34,640 nt of DNA from UBA1189 sp045647345 (GCA_045647345.1 JAZRMG010000053.1:1-34640); one strand, 5' to 3'; positions 6,750-14,974 are shown, counted from the first letter of the stretch. The notes: generated by a model not told the origin, from the sequence alone. Program-made: numbers and translations.

Positions 6750-7601
6750 ATGAAAGTATTGAGATTTACACTCTATGCACTTGCCTTGATGGCGACTACG
6801 AGCATCATGGCACAAGTAAAACAAACCGAGCAAAGACGCATTGGCAACTGGGTTGTCATCGAAGAATATGAAATTACCGATGAGGATGAAAACATAAGCC
6901 GTCAGAAGAAAGTAAAGGTGGGCGATCACTCCATTACAACCTCACGCAGGAGTTTGACACCACACTACCCCTTATACTACATGGGCTTTGACCGCCTGAG
7001 CAACAGTTCCTTCTCTACTGACTATGCCGCAGGAATCATGCAGAAGCAGAGCAAGAGTTGGGAATGGGGCATGTATCTTTTTCAAAACGGAGTTTCGTTC
7101 AATAAGAGGGGCACATTCGGTCTTAGTTATGCCTTTGGCTTTGGACGTAGCAGTTATAAATTTACCAATGGGAACTATTTCTTTAACGACCATGGCATTA
7201 CATGCTATGGTGTAAATAGCGACAAGGCCTATGACGAGACTTGGTTCCGCTATTGGGGATTCCGCCTGCCTGTAAACATCGAGTTGCAGCGCTATGTAAA
7301 TGGAGAGCCCTTCTTCTTGACCTTTGGTCCCGAGTTCGAGTACCGCTTCTCCCCCAAGTCATTGGGTCGATGTGATGGTGGTAAGCAACGTCCTATCACG
7401 AAGAACCTTGACCTCAACCCCTTCAACGTAAATCTGATGGCACAGGTAGGTTACGACAATATCGGCTTCATGGCTAAGTTGTCGCTCATCGAACTCTTCC
7501 AAAACCCCATGCGTCCAGCGCCCCTTGTTGGCGGTTCTGGGATGTCTACACTCAGTTGCGAGGTGTACCCGCTCACTATCGGCTTTTCGATATTCTATTA
7601 A
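6750..7601 (+). CDS. Outer membrane beta-barrel protein of unknown function
   Basis: A 283-aa exported protein. The N-terminus MKVLRFTLYALALMATTSIMA is a clear signal peptide with cleavage before QVKQTEQ. After a charged segment (about 28-65) the rest consists of alternating strands rich in aromatic residues and glycine (GTFGLSYAFGFGRSSYKF, NIELQRYVNGEPFFLTFGPE). The protein ends in VYPLTIGFSIFY, with a C-terminal aromatic residue as in barrel proteins. It resembles the PorT-like barrels of Bacteroidetes in general form, but I do not recognise a specific family. It stands alone between queA and a terminator (7671-7700). Confidence 0.75.
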   Translation: MKVLRFTLYALALMATTSIMAQVKQTEQRRIGNWVVIEEYEITDEDENISRQKKVKVGDHSITTSRRSLTPHYPLYYMGFDRLSNSSFSTDYAAGIMQKQSKSWEWGMYLFQNGVSFNKRGTFGLSYAFGFGRSSYKFTNGNYFFNDHGITCYGVNSDKAYDETWFRYWGFRLPVNIELQRYVNGEPFFLTFGPEFEYRFSPKSLGRCDGGKQRPITKNLDLNPFNVNLMAQVGYDNIGFMAKLSLIELFQNPMRPAPLVGGSGMSTLSCEVYPLTIGFSIFY

Positions 7602-7663
7602 CACACCTGCAATAATCCGTTAGCGCACTTACGATAATTCATTAAAGCACCTGTAATATCCAC
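7598..7663. repeat. Three tandem 22-bp units after the outer membrane protein gene
   Basis: The units start at 7598, 7620 and 7642. Each begins TTA and has the shape TTA..CACCTG.AATA.TCC. They begin in the stop codon of the preceding gene and end just before the terminator hairpin. The period equals that of the array at 3289-3376 although the sequences differ. Confidence 0.65.
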
Positions 7664-7670
7664 TTATAGA

Positions 7671-7700
7671 GCAGCGAAGGAGACTTCGCTGCTTTTATTA
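7671..7700 (+). terminator. Rho-independent terminator
   Basis: GCAGCGAAG (7671-7679), loop GAGA, CTTCGCTGC (7684-7692), then TTTTATTATT. The perfect 9-bp stem with a T-rich tail ends the transcript of the outer membrane protein gene at 6750. Confidence 0.9.
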
Positions 7701-7715
7701 TTCACCAAATTGTAT

Positions 7716-7723
7716 TACTTTTG
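7716..7723 (+). promoter_or_regulatory. -7 box upstream of the 40-codon ORF and golvesin-amidase gene
   Basis: TACTTTTG matches TAnnTTTG. It lies 22 nt before the small ORF at 7746 and directly after the terminator, so a new transcript probably starts here. No clear -33 box is visible. Confidence 0.5.
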
Positions 7724-7745
7724 CATTACGTTGCACAATAAAGAG

Positions 7746-7868
7746 ATGATACAAGACAATCCATCCAATAAGATACCCAATAGCTTCTTCAGCCTCATCA
7801 GTCCGCTGATGAGTATCCTCGTTGCATGGACAGGGTACAAGATTCATCATAAAAAAGTACAAGCATGA
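7746..7868 (+). CDS. Small single-span membrane protein (40 aa), coupled to the downstream gene
   Basis: The ORF encodes 40 residues: a polar N-terminus (MIQDNPSNKIPN), one hydrophobic stretch (FFSLISPLMSILVAWTGY) and a basic tail (KIHHKKVQA). The likely topology is one membrane helix with the positive tail in the cytoplasm. The TGA (7866-7868) overlaps the ATG (7865) of the amidase/golvesin gene as ATGA, the usual sign of coupled translation. It lies 22 nt after a -7 box. I recognise no family. It may be a true small protein or a leader peptide for the next gene. Confidence 0.55.
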   Translation: MIQDNPSNKIPNSFFSLISPLMSILVAWTGYKIHHKKVQA

Positions 7869-10792
7869 CCAGAAACCTAACCCTATACATTCGCCTTCTC
7901 CTCTGTCTAATCGTCTGCTGCCATGAGGTAGATGTATCAGCCCAATCACAAAACAAAACAGTAGAGAAACGCCTGAAGACCTACTTCCATGACTACGAGT
8001 CGCCCGATGTCAAGGTGGGCACATGCAAACTGATTCGCTACCGACTCAACCCTCAAAAGAGAACCCTCACTATCCATGCCAATGCGAACTTCGGCTACCA
8101 GCCTTTCCGTCCCGAGACCACGGAAAAGATATATAGCGACCTGCGCAAGATACTGCCCGGCCCGGTCAACTACTACAACATTACCATATTGGTAGGAGAA
8201 AGGAGTATCGATGACCTCATACCCAACATCTATCGCAAAGTGAAGGACGATACACGACGGTGGGGTAAGGTCACCCACGATGGTGCCCCTTGGGTAAGCA
8301 ACGTTTCGCGTCCCTACTCCATCAACGAAGGTCTTTCAGGACGCCATCTGGCCATCACACCCAGCCACGGCCGCTACTACAAAAACGACGAGATGTGTTG
8401 GAAGTGGCAGCGTCCCTCACTCTACTGTACACGCGAGGACCTGCTCTCGCAGGCCATCGTGGTGCCCTATCTCACCCCCATGCTCGAAAACGCCGGAGCC
8501 GTTGTGTTCAGTGCTCGCGAACGCGACCGCCAACCTCATGACATTATCATCGACAATGACAACACCACAGATGCCCACGGCCTATATATAGAGGAGAGCC
8601 ACCACAAAGCTAAATGGGAAAGCGGAACTTGGGGATTTGCCACCCCTCAAGACGTACTGCACCATGGCGATAACCCCTTCCGTGAAGGGACCAACCGTAT
8701 TCTACGCACAGCCAACCACGAAAAGAAAGCCGAAGGGGCCGCCCTATGGATACCCGACATCCCCGAACGCGGATACTATGCCGTATATGTCACCTACCAA
8801 ACTCATCCGTCAAGCATACCCGATGCTGAATATCTCGTGATGCATGCTGGAGGGGCCACACGTATCAAGGTCAATCAACAGATGGGTGGCGGTACATGGG
8901 TATACCTCGGGACCTACGAATTCATACGCGGACAACACGACAACCAGATGGTAATTCTTACCAACAACAGCAATCACGCTGGTGTGGTCAGCGCTGACGC
9001 CGTGCGCTTCGGAGGCGGCAGTGCCATCATTAGCCGCGGAAATGAAGGTATCCCACACACCAACCGTATGCCCCGCTACTATGAGGGTGCGCGCTATCAG
9101 GCACAATGGGCTGGTTTCCCAGTAGAGCGCTATGCTAATTACAATGGAGAGAAAGACTATGCAGAAGACATCAACTGCCGTTCCTTTGTCACCAACTATC
9201 TATTGGGCGGTTCAGCCTATTGCCCCGACAGTGCAGGACTGCGCGTCCCCATCGAATTGTCTTTCAGCCTACACACCGATGCCGGAATCCATGAAGATGA
9301 TACAAGTATAGGCACCTTGGGCATATATACCACCGACTACAACAATGGGCGTTTGGGCAACGGCACGCTGTCGCGCCACACATCACGCGACCTTACCGAC
9401 ATCGTGCAATCCTATATCGCCAGTGAGACGAATGGATTGGCACGTCGTGCCATGTGGAATCGCAACTACAGCGAGTCACGCCTACCCGATGTACCTTCAT
9501 GCATCATCGAGCTCCTATCCCACCAAAACTTCACCGATATGCGCTACGCCCACGACCCGCACTTCAAGTTCGTAGCCTCACGCGCTATATATAAAGGAAT
9601 ATTGCGCTACACTGCCGAGATGCACGACACGAAGTATACCGTACAGCCTCTCCCCATACATGCCTTCGCCATTAACTTTGCCGGAGGCAACAAGGTACGT
9701 CTATCGTGGCGCGCAACCATTGACACACAGGAGCCTTCAGCCATACCTGACGGCTATATCCTCTATACACGAACCGATGATATGGGTTGGGACAATGGAC
9801 AACGTATCAACACGACAGATTGTGAGATCACACTTGAACCTGGACATATGTATAGTTTCAAGATTGCCGCCATCAATCGCGGTGGCGAGAGTTTTCCTTC
9901 CGAGGTACTATCAACACACATCTCCGCCAATCCCAAAGGTAAGATACTCGTTGTAAACGGTTTCCAACGCATAGACGGCCCTTCTGTAGTAAACACCACT
10001 GAGCGAGGCGGCTTCGACCTCCTTGCCGACCCTGGCGTACCCTACCTCGGCAGCACAGCCTACAGCGGTCTGCAATATGAATTTAGCCGTTCCATGGTAG
10101 GTCATAACGACGAAGCCCTACAGATGGGAGCCAGCGGTGAAGAGTTGGAGGGGACCTACATGGCCGGCAACACCATGGACTACGCCGCTATACACGGCAC
10201 CTCCATCCGGAACGCAGGGTACAGCTTCGTGTCTTGCTCCCGCCAAGCCTTTGAAGACGGCACCGTGAAGCCCAATGCCTTTGATGCGGTTGATATATAT
10301 ATGGGGCTACAACGCGAGCGGGGCGACGCCATCATCAGACGCCCCGCCTACTATGCCGTCACTCCAGCCATGAATGCCATACTCAGCAGCTACACCAAGC
10401 AGGGCGGCGCACTCTTGGTGAGTGGCTCCTACCTTGGTGAAGAGAGCCAGAGTATACCATGCACTCAAGCCTTGCTGCACGACGTGCTGCATGCACATTA
10501 CGAAACCAGCATAACCGATTGGAATGAGCAAGGCATCATTGGCCTCGGCACAACAATGGACATACCTAGATGGATCAACCCAGAGCACTATCCAGTCACA
10601 CGTCCTGAGGTATTGATTCCGACCAACGGAGCATTTACCCCCTTTGTATACGAGCTGAGCAACCGCAGCGCTGCTGTTGCTTACAGCGGAGACTACCGCT
10701 CAATACTTTTAGGTTTCCCCTTCGAAGCTATACGTAGCTCGCGCGACCGTGACTTGGTGATGATATCGCTGCTCGATTTTCTTACCCAATGA
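7865..10792 (+). CDS. Exported N-acetylmuramoyl-L-alanine amidase-like protein with golvesin-type and fibronectin III domains
   Basis: A 975-aa protein with signal peptide (residues 1-26, cleavage near VSA-QS). The catalytic unit looks like an Amidase_3 fold split in two. The first half has ITPSHGRYY (H168) and TREDLLSQ (E191). The second has SFSLHTDAG (H470) and SCIIELLSH (E549), in the order of the zinc ligands and catalytic Glu of that family. Between them, about 245-390, sits a beta-rich golvesin C-terminal-like domain (GYYAVYVTYQ, VYLGTYEF, SADAVRFGG), often misannotated as xanthan lyase. A fibronectin III domain follows (about 605-690), then a C-terminal alpha/beta domain (about 692-975, starting GKILVVNGF). 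A peptidoglycan or other polymer substrate in the periplasm is inferred, not shown. Confidence 0.75.
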   Translation: MTRNLTLYIRLLLCLIVCCHEVDVSAQSQNKTVEKRLKTYFHDYESPDVKVGTCKLIRYRLNPQKRTLTIHANANFGYQPFRPETTEKIYSDLRKILPGPVNYYNITILVGERSIDDLIPNIYRKVKDDTRRWGKVTHDGAPWVSNVSRPYSINEGLSGRHLAITPSHGRYYKNDEMCWKWQRPSLYCTREDLLSQAIVVPYLTPMLENAGAVVFSARERDRQPHDIIIDNDNTTDAHGLYIEESHHKAKWESGTWGFATPQDVLHHGDNPFREGTNRILRTANHEKKAEGAALWIPDIPERGYYAVYVTYQTHPSSIPDAEYLVMHAGGATRIKVNQQMGGGTWVYLGTYEFIRGQHDNQMVILTNNSNHAGVVSADAVRFGGGSAIISRGNEGIPHTNRMPRYYEGARYQAQWAGFPVERYANYNGEKDYAEDINCRSFVTNYLLGGSAYCPDSAGLRVPIELSFSLHTDAGIHEDDTSIGTLGIYTTDYNNGRLGNGTLSRHTSRDLTDIVQSYIASETNGLARRAMWNRNYSESRLPDVPSCIIELLSHQNFTDMRYAHDPHFKFVASRAIYKGILRYTAEMHDTKYTVQPLPIHAFAINFAGGNKVRLSWRATIDTQEPSAIPDGYILYTRTDDMGWDNGQRINTTDCEITLEPGHMYSFKIAAINRGGESFPSEVLSTHISANPKGKILVVNGFQRIDGPSVVNTTERGGFDLLADPGVPYLGSTAYSGLQYEFSRSMVGHNDEALQMGASGEELEGTYMAGNTMDYAAIHGTSIRNAGYSFVSCSRQAFEDGTVKPNAFDAVDIYMGLQRERGDAIIRRPAYYAVTPAMNAILSSYTKQGGALLVSGSYLGEESQSIPCTQALLHDVLHAHYETSITDWNEQGIIGLGTTMDIPRWINPEHYPVTRPEVLIPTNGAFTPFVYELSNRSAAVAYSGDYRSILLGFPFEAIRSSRDRDLVMISLLDFLTQ

Positions 10793-10830
10793 TTTTACAC
10801 ATTAAAAGCTGTTTATTGGAGTAAAAGGTG

Positions 10831-10838
10831 TATATTTG
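10831..10838 (+). promoter_or_regulatory. -7 box upstream of the 104-aa ORF / ygiQ
   Basis: TATATTTG fits TAnnTTTG exactly and lies 30 nt before the ATG at 10869. The -33 region is not convincing. Confidence 0.5.
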
Positions 10839-10868
10839 CACTGGAAAAGCTAAAACATAACATATACT

Positions 10869-11183
10869 ATGTATATCATCAAAACCAACAAGAGCGGAAC
10901 ACGCAGCATGGAAATAAGCGACGAGCATCTGCTCACAATAGAGAAATACCAACTATTCAGCGGATTGGTAGACAGCAATGGTATCATAGATGAGAGCGTA
11001 CTGAACAAGCTGAAACTTACCATACGCTCACTCATCGCCTCACAAGAGGAGTGCAAAGACCTGCTCACCCTCTGCGTGGATGTAATCTTCCACGACAACA
11101 TGAAAGCCATCGGACTGAGCGCACTCATAGCACTCTACAACGAATGGCAAGCTAATCACGAACAACAAGAGACCGAAGCCTAA
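10869..11183 (+). CDS. Small conserved-looking protein of unknown function, coupled to ygiQ
   Basis: A soluble 104-aa protein with no signal peptide or membrane segment. It is mostly helical by composition, with leucine-rich parts (DESVLNKLKLTIRSLIASQE, IGLSALIALYNEWQ) and two cysteines (C62 and C69) in ECKDLLTLCVD. An alternative start is the ATG at 10908. The TAA overlaps the ygiQ ATG by one base (TAATG), so the two are probably translated together and work in the same process. I do not recognise the family. Confidence 0.65.
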   Translation: MYIIKTNKSGTRSMEISDEHLLTIEKYQLFSGLVDSNGIIDESVLNKLKLTIRSLIASQEECKDLLTLCVDVIFHDNMKAIGLSALIALYNEWQANHEQQETEA

Positions 11184-13030
11184 TGCCGCAACTGACGGAT
11201 TTCTTGCCCACTACGCGCAAAGAAATGGAGCTACGCGGATGGGATGAGGTAGATGTAGTGCTCTTCTCGGGCGATGCCTATGTAGATCATCCCTCATTCG
11301 GCGCTGCAGTGATAGGCCGCATACTTGAAGCTGAAGGGTTGCGCGTAGCCATCGTACCCCAGCCCAACTGGCGTGACGACTTGCGCGATTTCCGTAAACT
11401 AGGTCGTCCACGCCTCTTCTTTGGCGTAACAGCAGGATGCATGGACTCGATGGTAAACAAGTACACAGCCAACAAGCGCCTACGCTCTGAAGATGCCTAC
11501 ACACCTGACGGACGACATGACTTGCGTCCCGAATATCCGTCCATCGTATATACCCAGATACTGAAACGCCTCTACCCCGATGTCCCCGTAGTGCTTGGTG
11601 GCATAGAGGCATCGATGCGCCGGCTCACACATTACGACTACTGGCAAGACAGCCTGCAACGCAGCATCCTCTGCGATAGCGGTGCCGACATACTGGTATA
11701 TGGTATGGGCGAAAAGCCAATAGTTGCAATTGCAAAGCGATTACAGGAGCCCTCCTCTAACTCCCCCTTCATAAAGGGAGAGGGCATAGGGGATGGATCC
11801 ATTCCCCAAACCGCCATCCTATACAACAACAAAGAGGAGATTCCCGGAGGCATCATGCCCGACGACATCGTGCTCAACAGTCACACCGAGTGCCTACGCG
11901 ACAAACGTGCCGAAGCCGCAAACTTCAAGCACATCGAAGAAGAGTCAAACAAGATGCACGCCTCACGCCTTATCCAAGAGGTAGAAGGAAAGTATATAGT
12001 AGTGAATGCTCCCTATCCCCCCATGACAACGGAAGAGATAGACCATTCATTTGACCTACCCTACACCCGACTTCCCCACCCGCGCTACAAGGGCAAGCGC
12101 ATCCCGGCCTATGACATGATCAAGCACTCTGTGAATATCCATCGTGGCTGCTTCGGAGGTTGCGCCTTTTGTACCATATCGGCCCATCAAGGCAAGTTTA
12201 TCGTAAGTCGCAGCAAGGAAAGCATCCTGAAGGAGGTAAAGGCAGTAGCCCAACTACCCGACTTCAAGGGCTACTTGAGTGATCTCGGAGGTCCATCAGC
12301 CAACATGTATGCAATGGGCGGCAAAGAGAGAACGCTTTGTGCTCACTGCAAGCGCCCCTCATGTATCCATCCCAAGGTATGTCCCAACCTCAATACTGAC
12401 CACCGTCCACTACTCGACATATACCAAGCCGTAGACGCCCTTCCCGAGATAAAGAAAAGCTTCATTGGCAGCGGAGTGCGCTACGACCTCCTATTGCACC
12501 GCAGCGACGACGAAGCGGTGAACCGCACCGCGGCAGAGTACACGCGCGAGCTCATCACACACCACGTGAGCGGACGCCTCAAGGTGGCTCCCGAGCACAC
12601 CTCGGACAACGTGCTGCATATCATGCGCAAGCCTCCATTCAGCCAATTCGAGCAGTTCAAACGCATATTTGACCGCATCAATCGCGAAGAGAATCTGCGC
12701 CAGCAAATCATCCCCTACTTCATCAGCAGCCACCCAGGTTGTACCGCCGAAGATATGGCCGAGTTGGCTGTGCTCACCAAACGTTTGGACTTCCATTTGG
12801 AGCAAGTACAGGACTTTACTCCCACACCCATGACTGTGAGCACCGAAGCATGGTATACGGGTATACATCCCTATACCCTGCAACCCATATTTTCCGCCAA
12901 ATCACAACGCGACAAGCTTGCCCAGCGCCAGTTCTTCTTCTGGTATAAACCTGAAATGCGTCGTACCATCATGGAAGAGCTACGCCGTATGGGCCGCCGT
13001 GACCTTATCGACAAGTTATTTGGGCGATAA
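11183..13030 (+). CDS. YgiQ family radical SAM protein
   Basis: YgiQ (UPF0313) proteins are radical SAM enzymes of unknown substrate, 600-740 aa. The N-terminal part (PTTRKEMELRGWDEVDVVLF, DAYVDHPSFG, VVLGGIEASMRR) is a B12-binding-like domain. The 4Fe-4S cluster motif is CxxxCxxC in RGCFGGCAFCTIS, at about residues 326-333. VAPEHTSDNVLHIMRKP and YFISSHPGCT are typical of the C-terminal half. A further cysteine-rich stretch (CAHCKRPSCIHPKVC) is usual for the family. Residues about 189-205 (EPSSNSPFIKGEGIGDG) are written in a GC-rich repeat and look like an insertion between domains. The protein is 615 aa and is translationally coupled to the 104-aa gene. Confidence 0.92.
   Translation: MPQLTDFLPTTRKEMELRGWDEVDVVLFSGDAYVDHPSFGAAVIGRILEAEGLRVAIVPQPNWRDDLRDFRKLGRPRLFFGVTAGCMDSMVNKYTANKRLRSEDAYTPDGRHDLRPEYPSIVYTQILKRLYPDVPVVLGGIEASMRRLTHYDYWQDSLQRSILCDSGADILVYGMGEKPIVAIAKRLQEPSSNSPFIKGEGIGDGSIPQTAILYNNKEEIPGGIMPDDIVLNSHTECLRDKRAEAANFKHIEEESNKMHASRLIQEVEGKYIVVNAPYPPMTTEEIDHSFDLPYTRLPHPRYKGKRIPAYDMIKHSVNIHRGCFGGCAFCTISAHQGKFIVSRSKESILKEVKAVAQLPDFKGYLSDLGGPSANMYAMGGKERTLCAHCKRPSCIHPKVCPNLNTDHRPLLDIYQAVDALPEIKKSFIGSGVRYDLLLHRSDDEAVNRTAAEYTRELITHHVSGRLKVAPEHTSDNVLHIMRKPPFSQFEQFKRIFDRINREENLRQQIIPYFISSHPGCTAEDMAELAVLTKRLDFHLEQVQDFTPTPMTVSTEAWYTGIHPYTLQPIFSAKSQRDKLAQRQFFFWYKPEMRRTIMEELRRMGRRDLIDKLFGR
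11748..11795. repeat. Short GC-rich palindromic repeat inside ygiQ
   Basis: The stretch contains CTCCCCCTT and AAGGGAGAG as inverted arms around ATA, flanked by CCCTCCTCTAA and GGGCATAGGGG. It matches the general pattern of the element at 4461-4582 and keeps the ygiQ frame open. Confidence 0.7.
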
Positions 13031-13068
13031 TCTCCCTCAAATACAACAAGCATATAGTCTATCCAATA

Positions 13069-13098
13069 AACAAAGGAGACCCATGGGCCTCCTTTGTT
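13069..13098. terminator. Bidirectional terminator between ygiQ and rubrerythrin
   Basis: AACAAAGGAG (13069-13078) pairs with CTCCTTTGTT (13089-13098). The inner CCC/GGG can extend the hairpin. It sits in the gap between two convergent genes and is followed by T- or A-rich sequence on either strand. Confidence 0.75.
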
Positions 13099-13123
13099 AT
13101 TTATCCTGCAAGAATCGTATCCC

Positions 13124-13666
13124 TTAATAGTTTTCAGGCTTGATTTGGAAGTGTGCCTGTGCGTGATCACATACGGGGCATACCTCAGGAGCCTCCTTGC
13201 CCACGCAGATATGTCCACAGTTGCGACACTGCCATACACAATCACCATCACGTGAGAACACCAGCTTACCCTTCACATTCTCCAACAACTTGAGATAGCG
13301 CTCCTCATGTTCCTTCTCAATGGCAGCTACACCCTCAAAGAGTTCTGCGATGTAAACAAAACCCTCCTCACGTGCTTCAACAGCCATCTGGGCATACATA
13401 TCAGTCCACTCCTCATGCTCACCAGCTGCTGCAGCGACCAAGTTTTCAGCAGTACTACCGATACCACCCAACAACTTAAACCACAATTTAGCATGTTCCT
13501 TCTCATTGTCGGCAGTCTCCTGGAAAATTGCAGCAATCTGCTCATACCCTTCTTTCTTGGCCTTAGAGGCAAAGTATGTATACTTGTTACGTGCCTGTGA
13601 CTCACCAGCAAATGCGGTCCATAAGTTCTTCTCAGTCTTTGTTCCTTTCAGTTCACTCATATTCAT
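13124..13666 (-). CDS. rbr: Rubrerythrin
   Basis: Rubrerythrin reduces hydrogen peroxide in anaerobes, using a diiron centre fed by a rubredoxin-like iron. The N-terminal ferritin-like bundle has the ligands in FAGESQARNKYTYFA (E22), ETADNEKEH (E55, H58) and AAIEKEH (E117, H120). The C-terminal rubredoxin domain has CRNC (C147, C150) and CPVC (C163, C166). The 180-aa length is normal. The start is either ATG 13666 or the second ATG at 13660. A near-perfect promoter lies at 13702-13733. It is divergent from a Crp/Fnr-type regulator that may respond to oxidative or redox stress (inference from position). Confidence 0.96.
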   Translation of the reverse strand: MNMSELKGTKTEKNLWTAFAGESQARNKYTYFASKAKKEGYEQIAAIFQETADNEKEHAKLWFKLLGGIGSTAENLVAAAAGEHEEWTDMYAQMAVEAREEGFVYIAELFEGVAAIEKEHEERYLKLLENVKGKLVFSRDGDCVWQCRNCGHICVGKEAPEVCPVCDHAQAHFQIKPENY

Positions 13667-13701
13667 AAGTTATTAAGATAAATATATATACTTCTTTTCT
13701 G

Positions 13702-13733
13702 CAAAGTTACTCCATAACTCACATCATTGCAAA
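13702..13733 (-). promoter_or_regulatory. Promoter of rubrerythrin
   Basis: On the minus strand TTTG (complement of 13730-13733) is followed after 20 nt by TAACTTTG (complement of 13702-13709). Both boxes match the Bacteroidetes consensus. The leader is about 30 nt. Confidence 0.75.
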
Positions 13734-13849
13734 TGTTCAAGAACAAAAGTTTTTATGTTTTACAACACACAAACATCATCAATAGACCAAATCCCGTTAA
13801 AAAACAACAAAATATCATTGCATCATTCATTACAAGCCTCATTTATATG

Positions 13850-13857
13850 TACCTTTG
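13850..13857 (+). promoter_or_regulatory. -7 box of the Crp/Fnr regulator gene
   Basis: TACCTTTG matches the Bacteroidetes -7 consensus and lies 23 nt before the ATG at 13881. A matching -33 box is not obvious. Confidence 0.5.
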
Positions 13858-13880
13858 TAAAAATACAGAAAAAATAGCCT

Positions 13881-14552
13881 ATGGAATATACAATGTATAA
13901 TACTTTGCTCCAACTACCGTTATTCCAAGGTATGAGCAAAACCGATCTATCTGAAATCTTAGAAAAGACCAAATTTCACTTCCAAAAGATCAAACCAGGC
14001 GACCACCTATTCTATGCGGGCTCCCCTTGTCTCCAACTTACGTTCCTCATCCATGGAGAGCTTCATGCCGAGACCTGTGCTCCATATAGCGATTTCTCCT
14101 TTATTGAGTTCCTGTCAGCCCCCATGCTCATAGAGCCCCATTCCCTATTTGGAGCATCTCCTACATATAAAGCCACTTATACCGCACAAAAAAGCTGCAG
14201 CATATTATCCATTGACAAGCAATATATACATTCCATGCTCAGTACCCATGAAATCTTCCGCATTAACTTTCTCAATCTACTCTGTCACAAAACCGAGCAA
14301 CTGAACGAAAAGCTATGGAGCATCAACGAGCAAGAATTAGAAGGGCGCATCATCCATTTCATAAAGGGACTATGCACTACCTATCAAGGGACCAAAATAC
14401 TAAAAATCAAGATGGATCATCTTGCCCATCTGCTTGACGACACGCGTCTCAACGTCTCCTACGTACTCAACAAATGGCAAAAGGAAGGACTCATCGAGAT
14501 GCATCGCAAAGAGTTTGTCTTCAAGGACATCGACCATATGAGTCTGATATAA
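13881..14552 (+). CDS. Crp/Fnr family transcriptional regulator
   Basis: A 223-aa regulator with the family layout. An N-terminal cyclic-nucleotide-binding-like beta-roll covers about residues 10-125 (LPLFQGMSKTDLSEIL, PGDHLFYAGSPCLQLTFLIH, GELHAET). A long dimerisation helix covers about 125-155. The C-terminal winged helix-turn-helix covers about 160-215 (LEGRIIHFIKGL, MDHLAHLLDDTRLNVSYVLN and KWQKEGLI). There is no N-terminal cysteine cluster of the classic Fnr type, so the signal is unlikely to be a 4Fe-4S cluster at that site. It is divergent from rubrerythrin across 214 bp, which makes rbr or itself a likely target. It ends at the bidirectional terminator at 14560-14580. Confidence 0.88.
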   Translation: MEYTMYNTLLQLPLFQGMSKTDLSEILEKTKFHFQKIKPGDHLFYAGSPCLQLTFLIHGELHAETCAPYSDFSFIEFLSAPMLIEPHSLFGASPTYKATYTAQKSCSILSIDKQYIHSMLSTHEIFRINFLNLLCHKTEQLNEKLWSINEQELEGRIIHFIKGLCTTYQGTKILKIKMDHLAHLLDDTRLNVSYVLNKWQKEGLIEMHRKEFVFKDIDHMSLI

Positions 14553-14559
14553 ACATAAA

Positions 14560-14580
14560 AAGCCTCCCGAGGGGAGGCTT
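14560..14580. terminator. Bidirectional terminator between the Crp/Fnr gene and rplS
   Basis: AAGCCTCCC (14560-14568) and GGGAGGCTT (14572-14580) form a perfect 9-bp stem with a GAG loop. An A run precedes it on the plus strand (a T run on the minus strand) and CTTAT follows, so it serves both converging genes. Confidence 0.9.
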
Positions 14581-14605
14581 CTTATATCTCGCATTAGCAC
14601 AATGC

Positions 14606-14974
14606 TTATGCATGCTTAGTGATAACTCGTTTTTCTTTGATACGAGCCTTCTTACCAGTAAGAGCGCGGAGATAGTACAACTTAGCGCGACGAACCTTAC
14701 CTACCTTGTTCACTACGATGCTGTCGATAGCCGGTGAGTTGATGGGGAAGATACGCTCAACACCTACAGTACCAGACATCTTACGAACAGTAAAACGCTT
14801 GTTGTAGCCGTGACCTGAAATCTTGATTACTACACCACGGTAGAGCTGCACACGCTCCTTGTTACCCTCGACAATACGATACGCTACAGTTACAGTGTCA
14901 CCAGCCTTGAAAGCAGGAACCTGACCCTCTTTACCAGTAGCAAATGCTTCTTCAGCAATTTTAATTAAATCCAT
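14606..14974 (-). CDS. rplS: 50S ribosomal protein L19
   Basis: L19 lies at the interface of the 30S and 50S subunits. The 122-aa protein shows the typical PAFKAGDTVTVAYRIVEGNK, RVQLYRGVVIKISGHG, GVERIFPINSPAID and RRAKLYYLR motifs. Length is slightly above the usual 115 aa because of the tail ARIKEKRVITKHA. It is a single-gene transcript with its own strong promoter (15060-15090), an 80-nt leader and a shared terminator. Confidence 0.98.
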   Translation of the reverse strand: MDLIKIAEEAFATGKEGQVPAFKAGDTVTVAYRIVEGNKERVQLYRGVVIKISGHGYNKRFTVRKMSGTVGVERIFPINSPAIDSIVVNKVGKVRRAKLYYLRALTGKKARIKEKRVITKHA

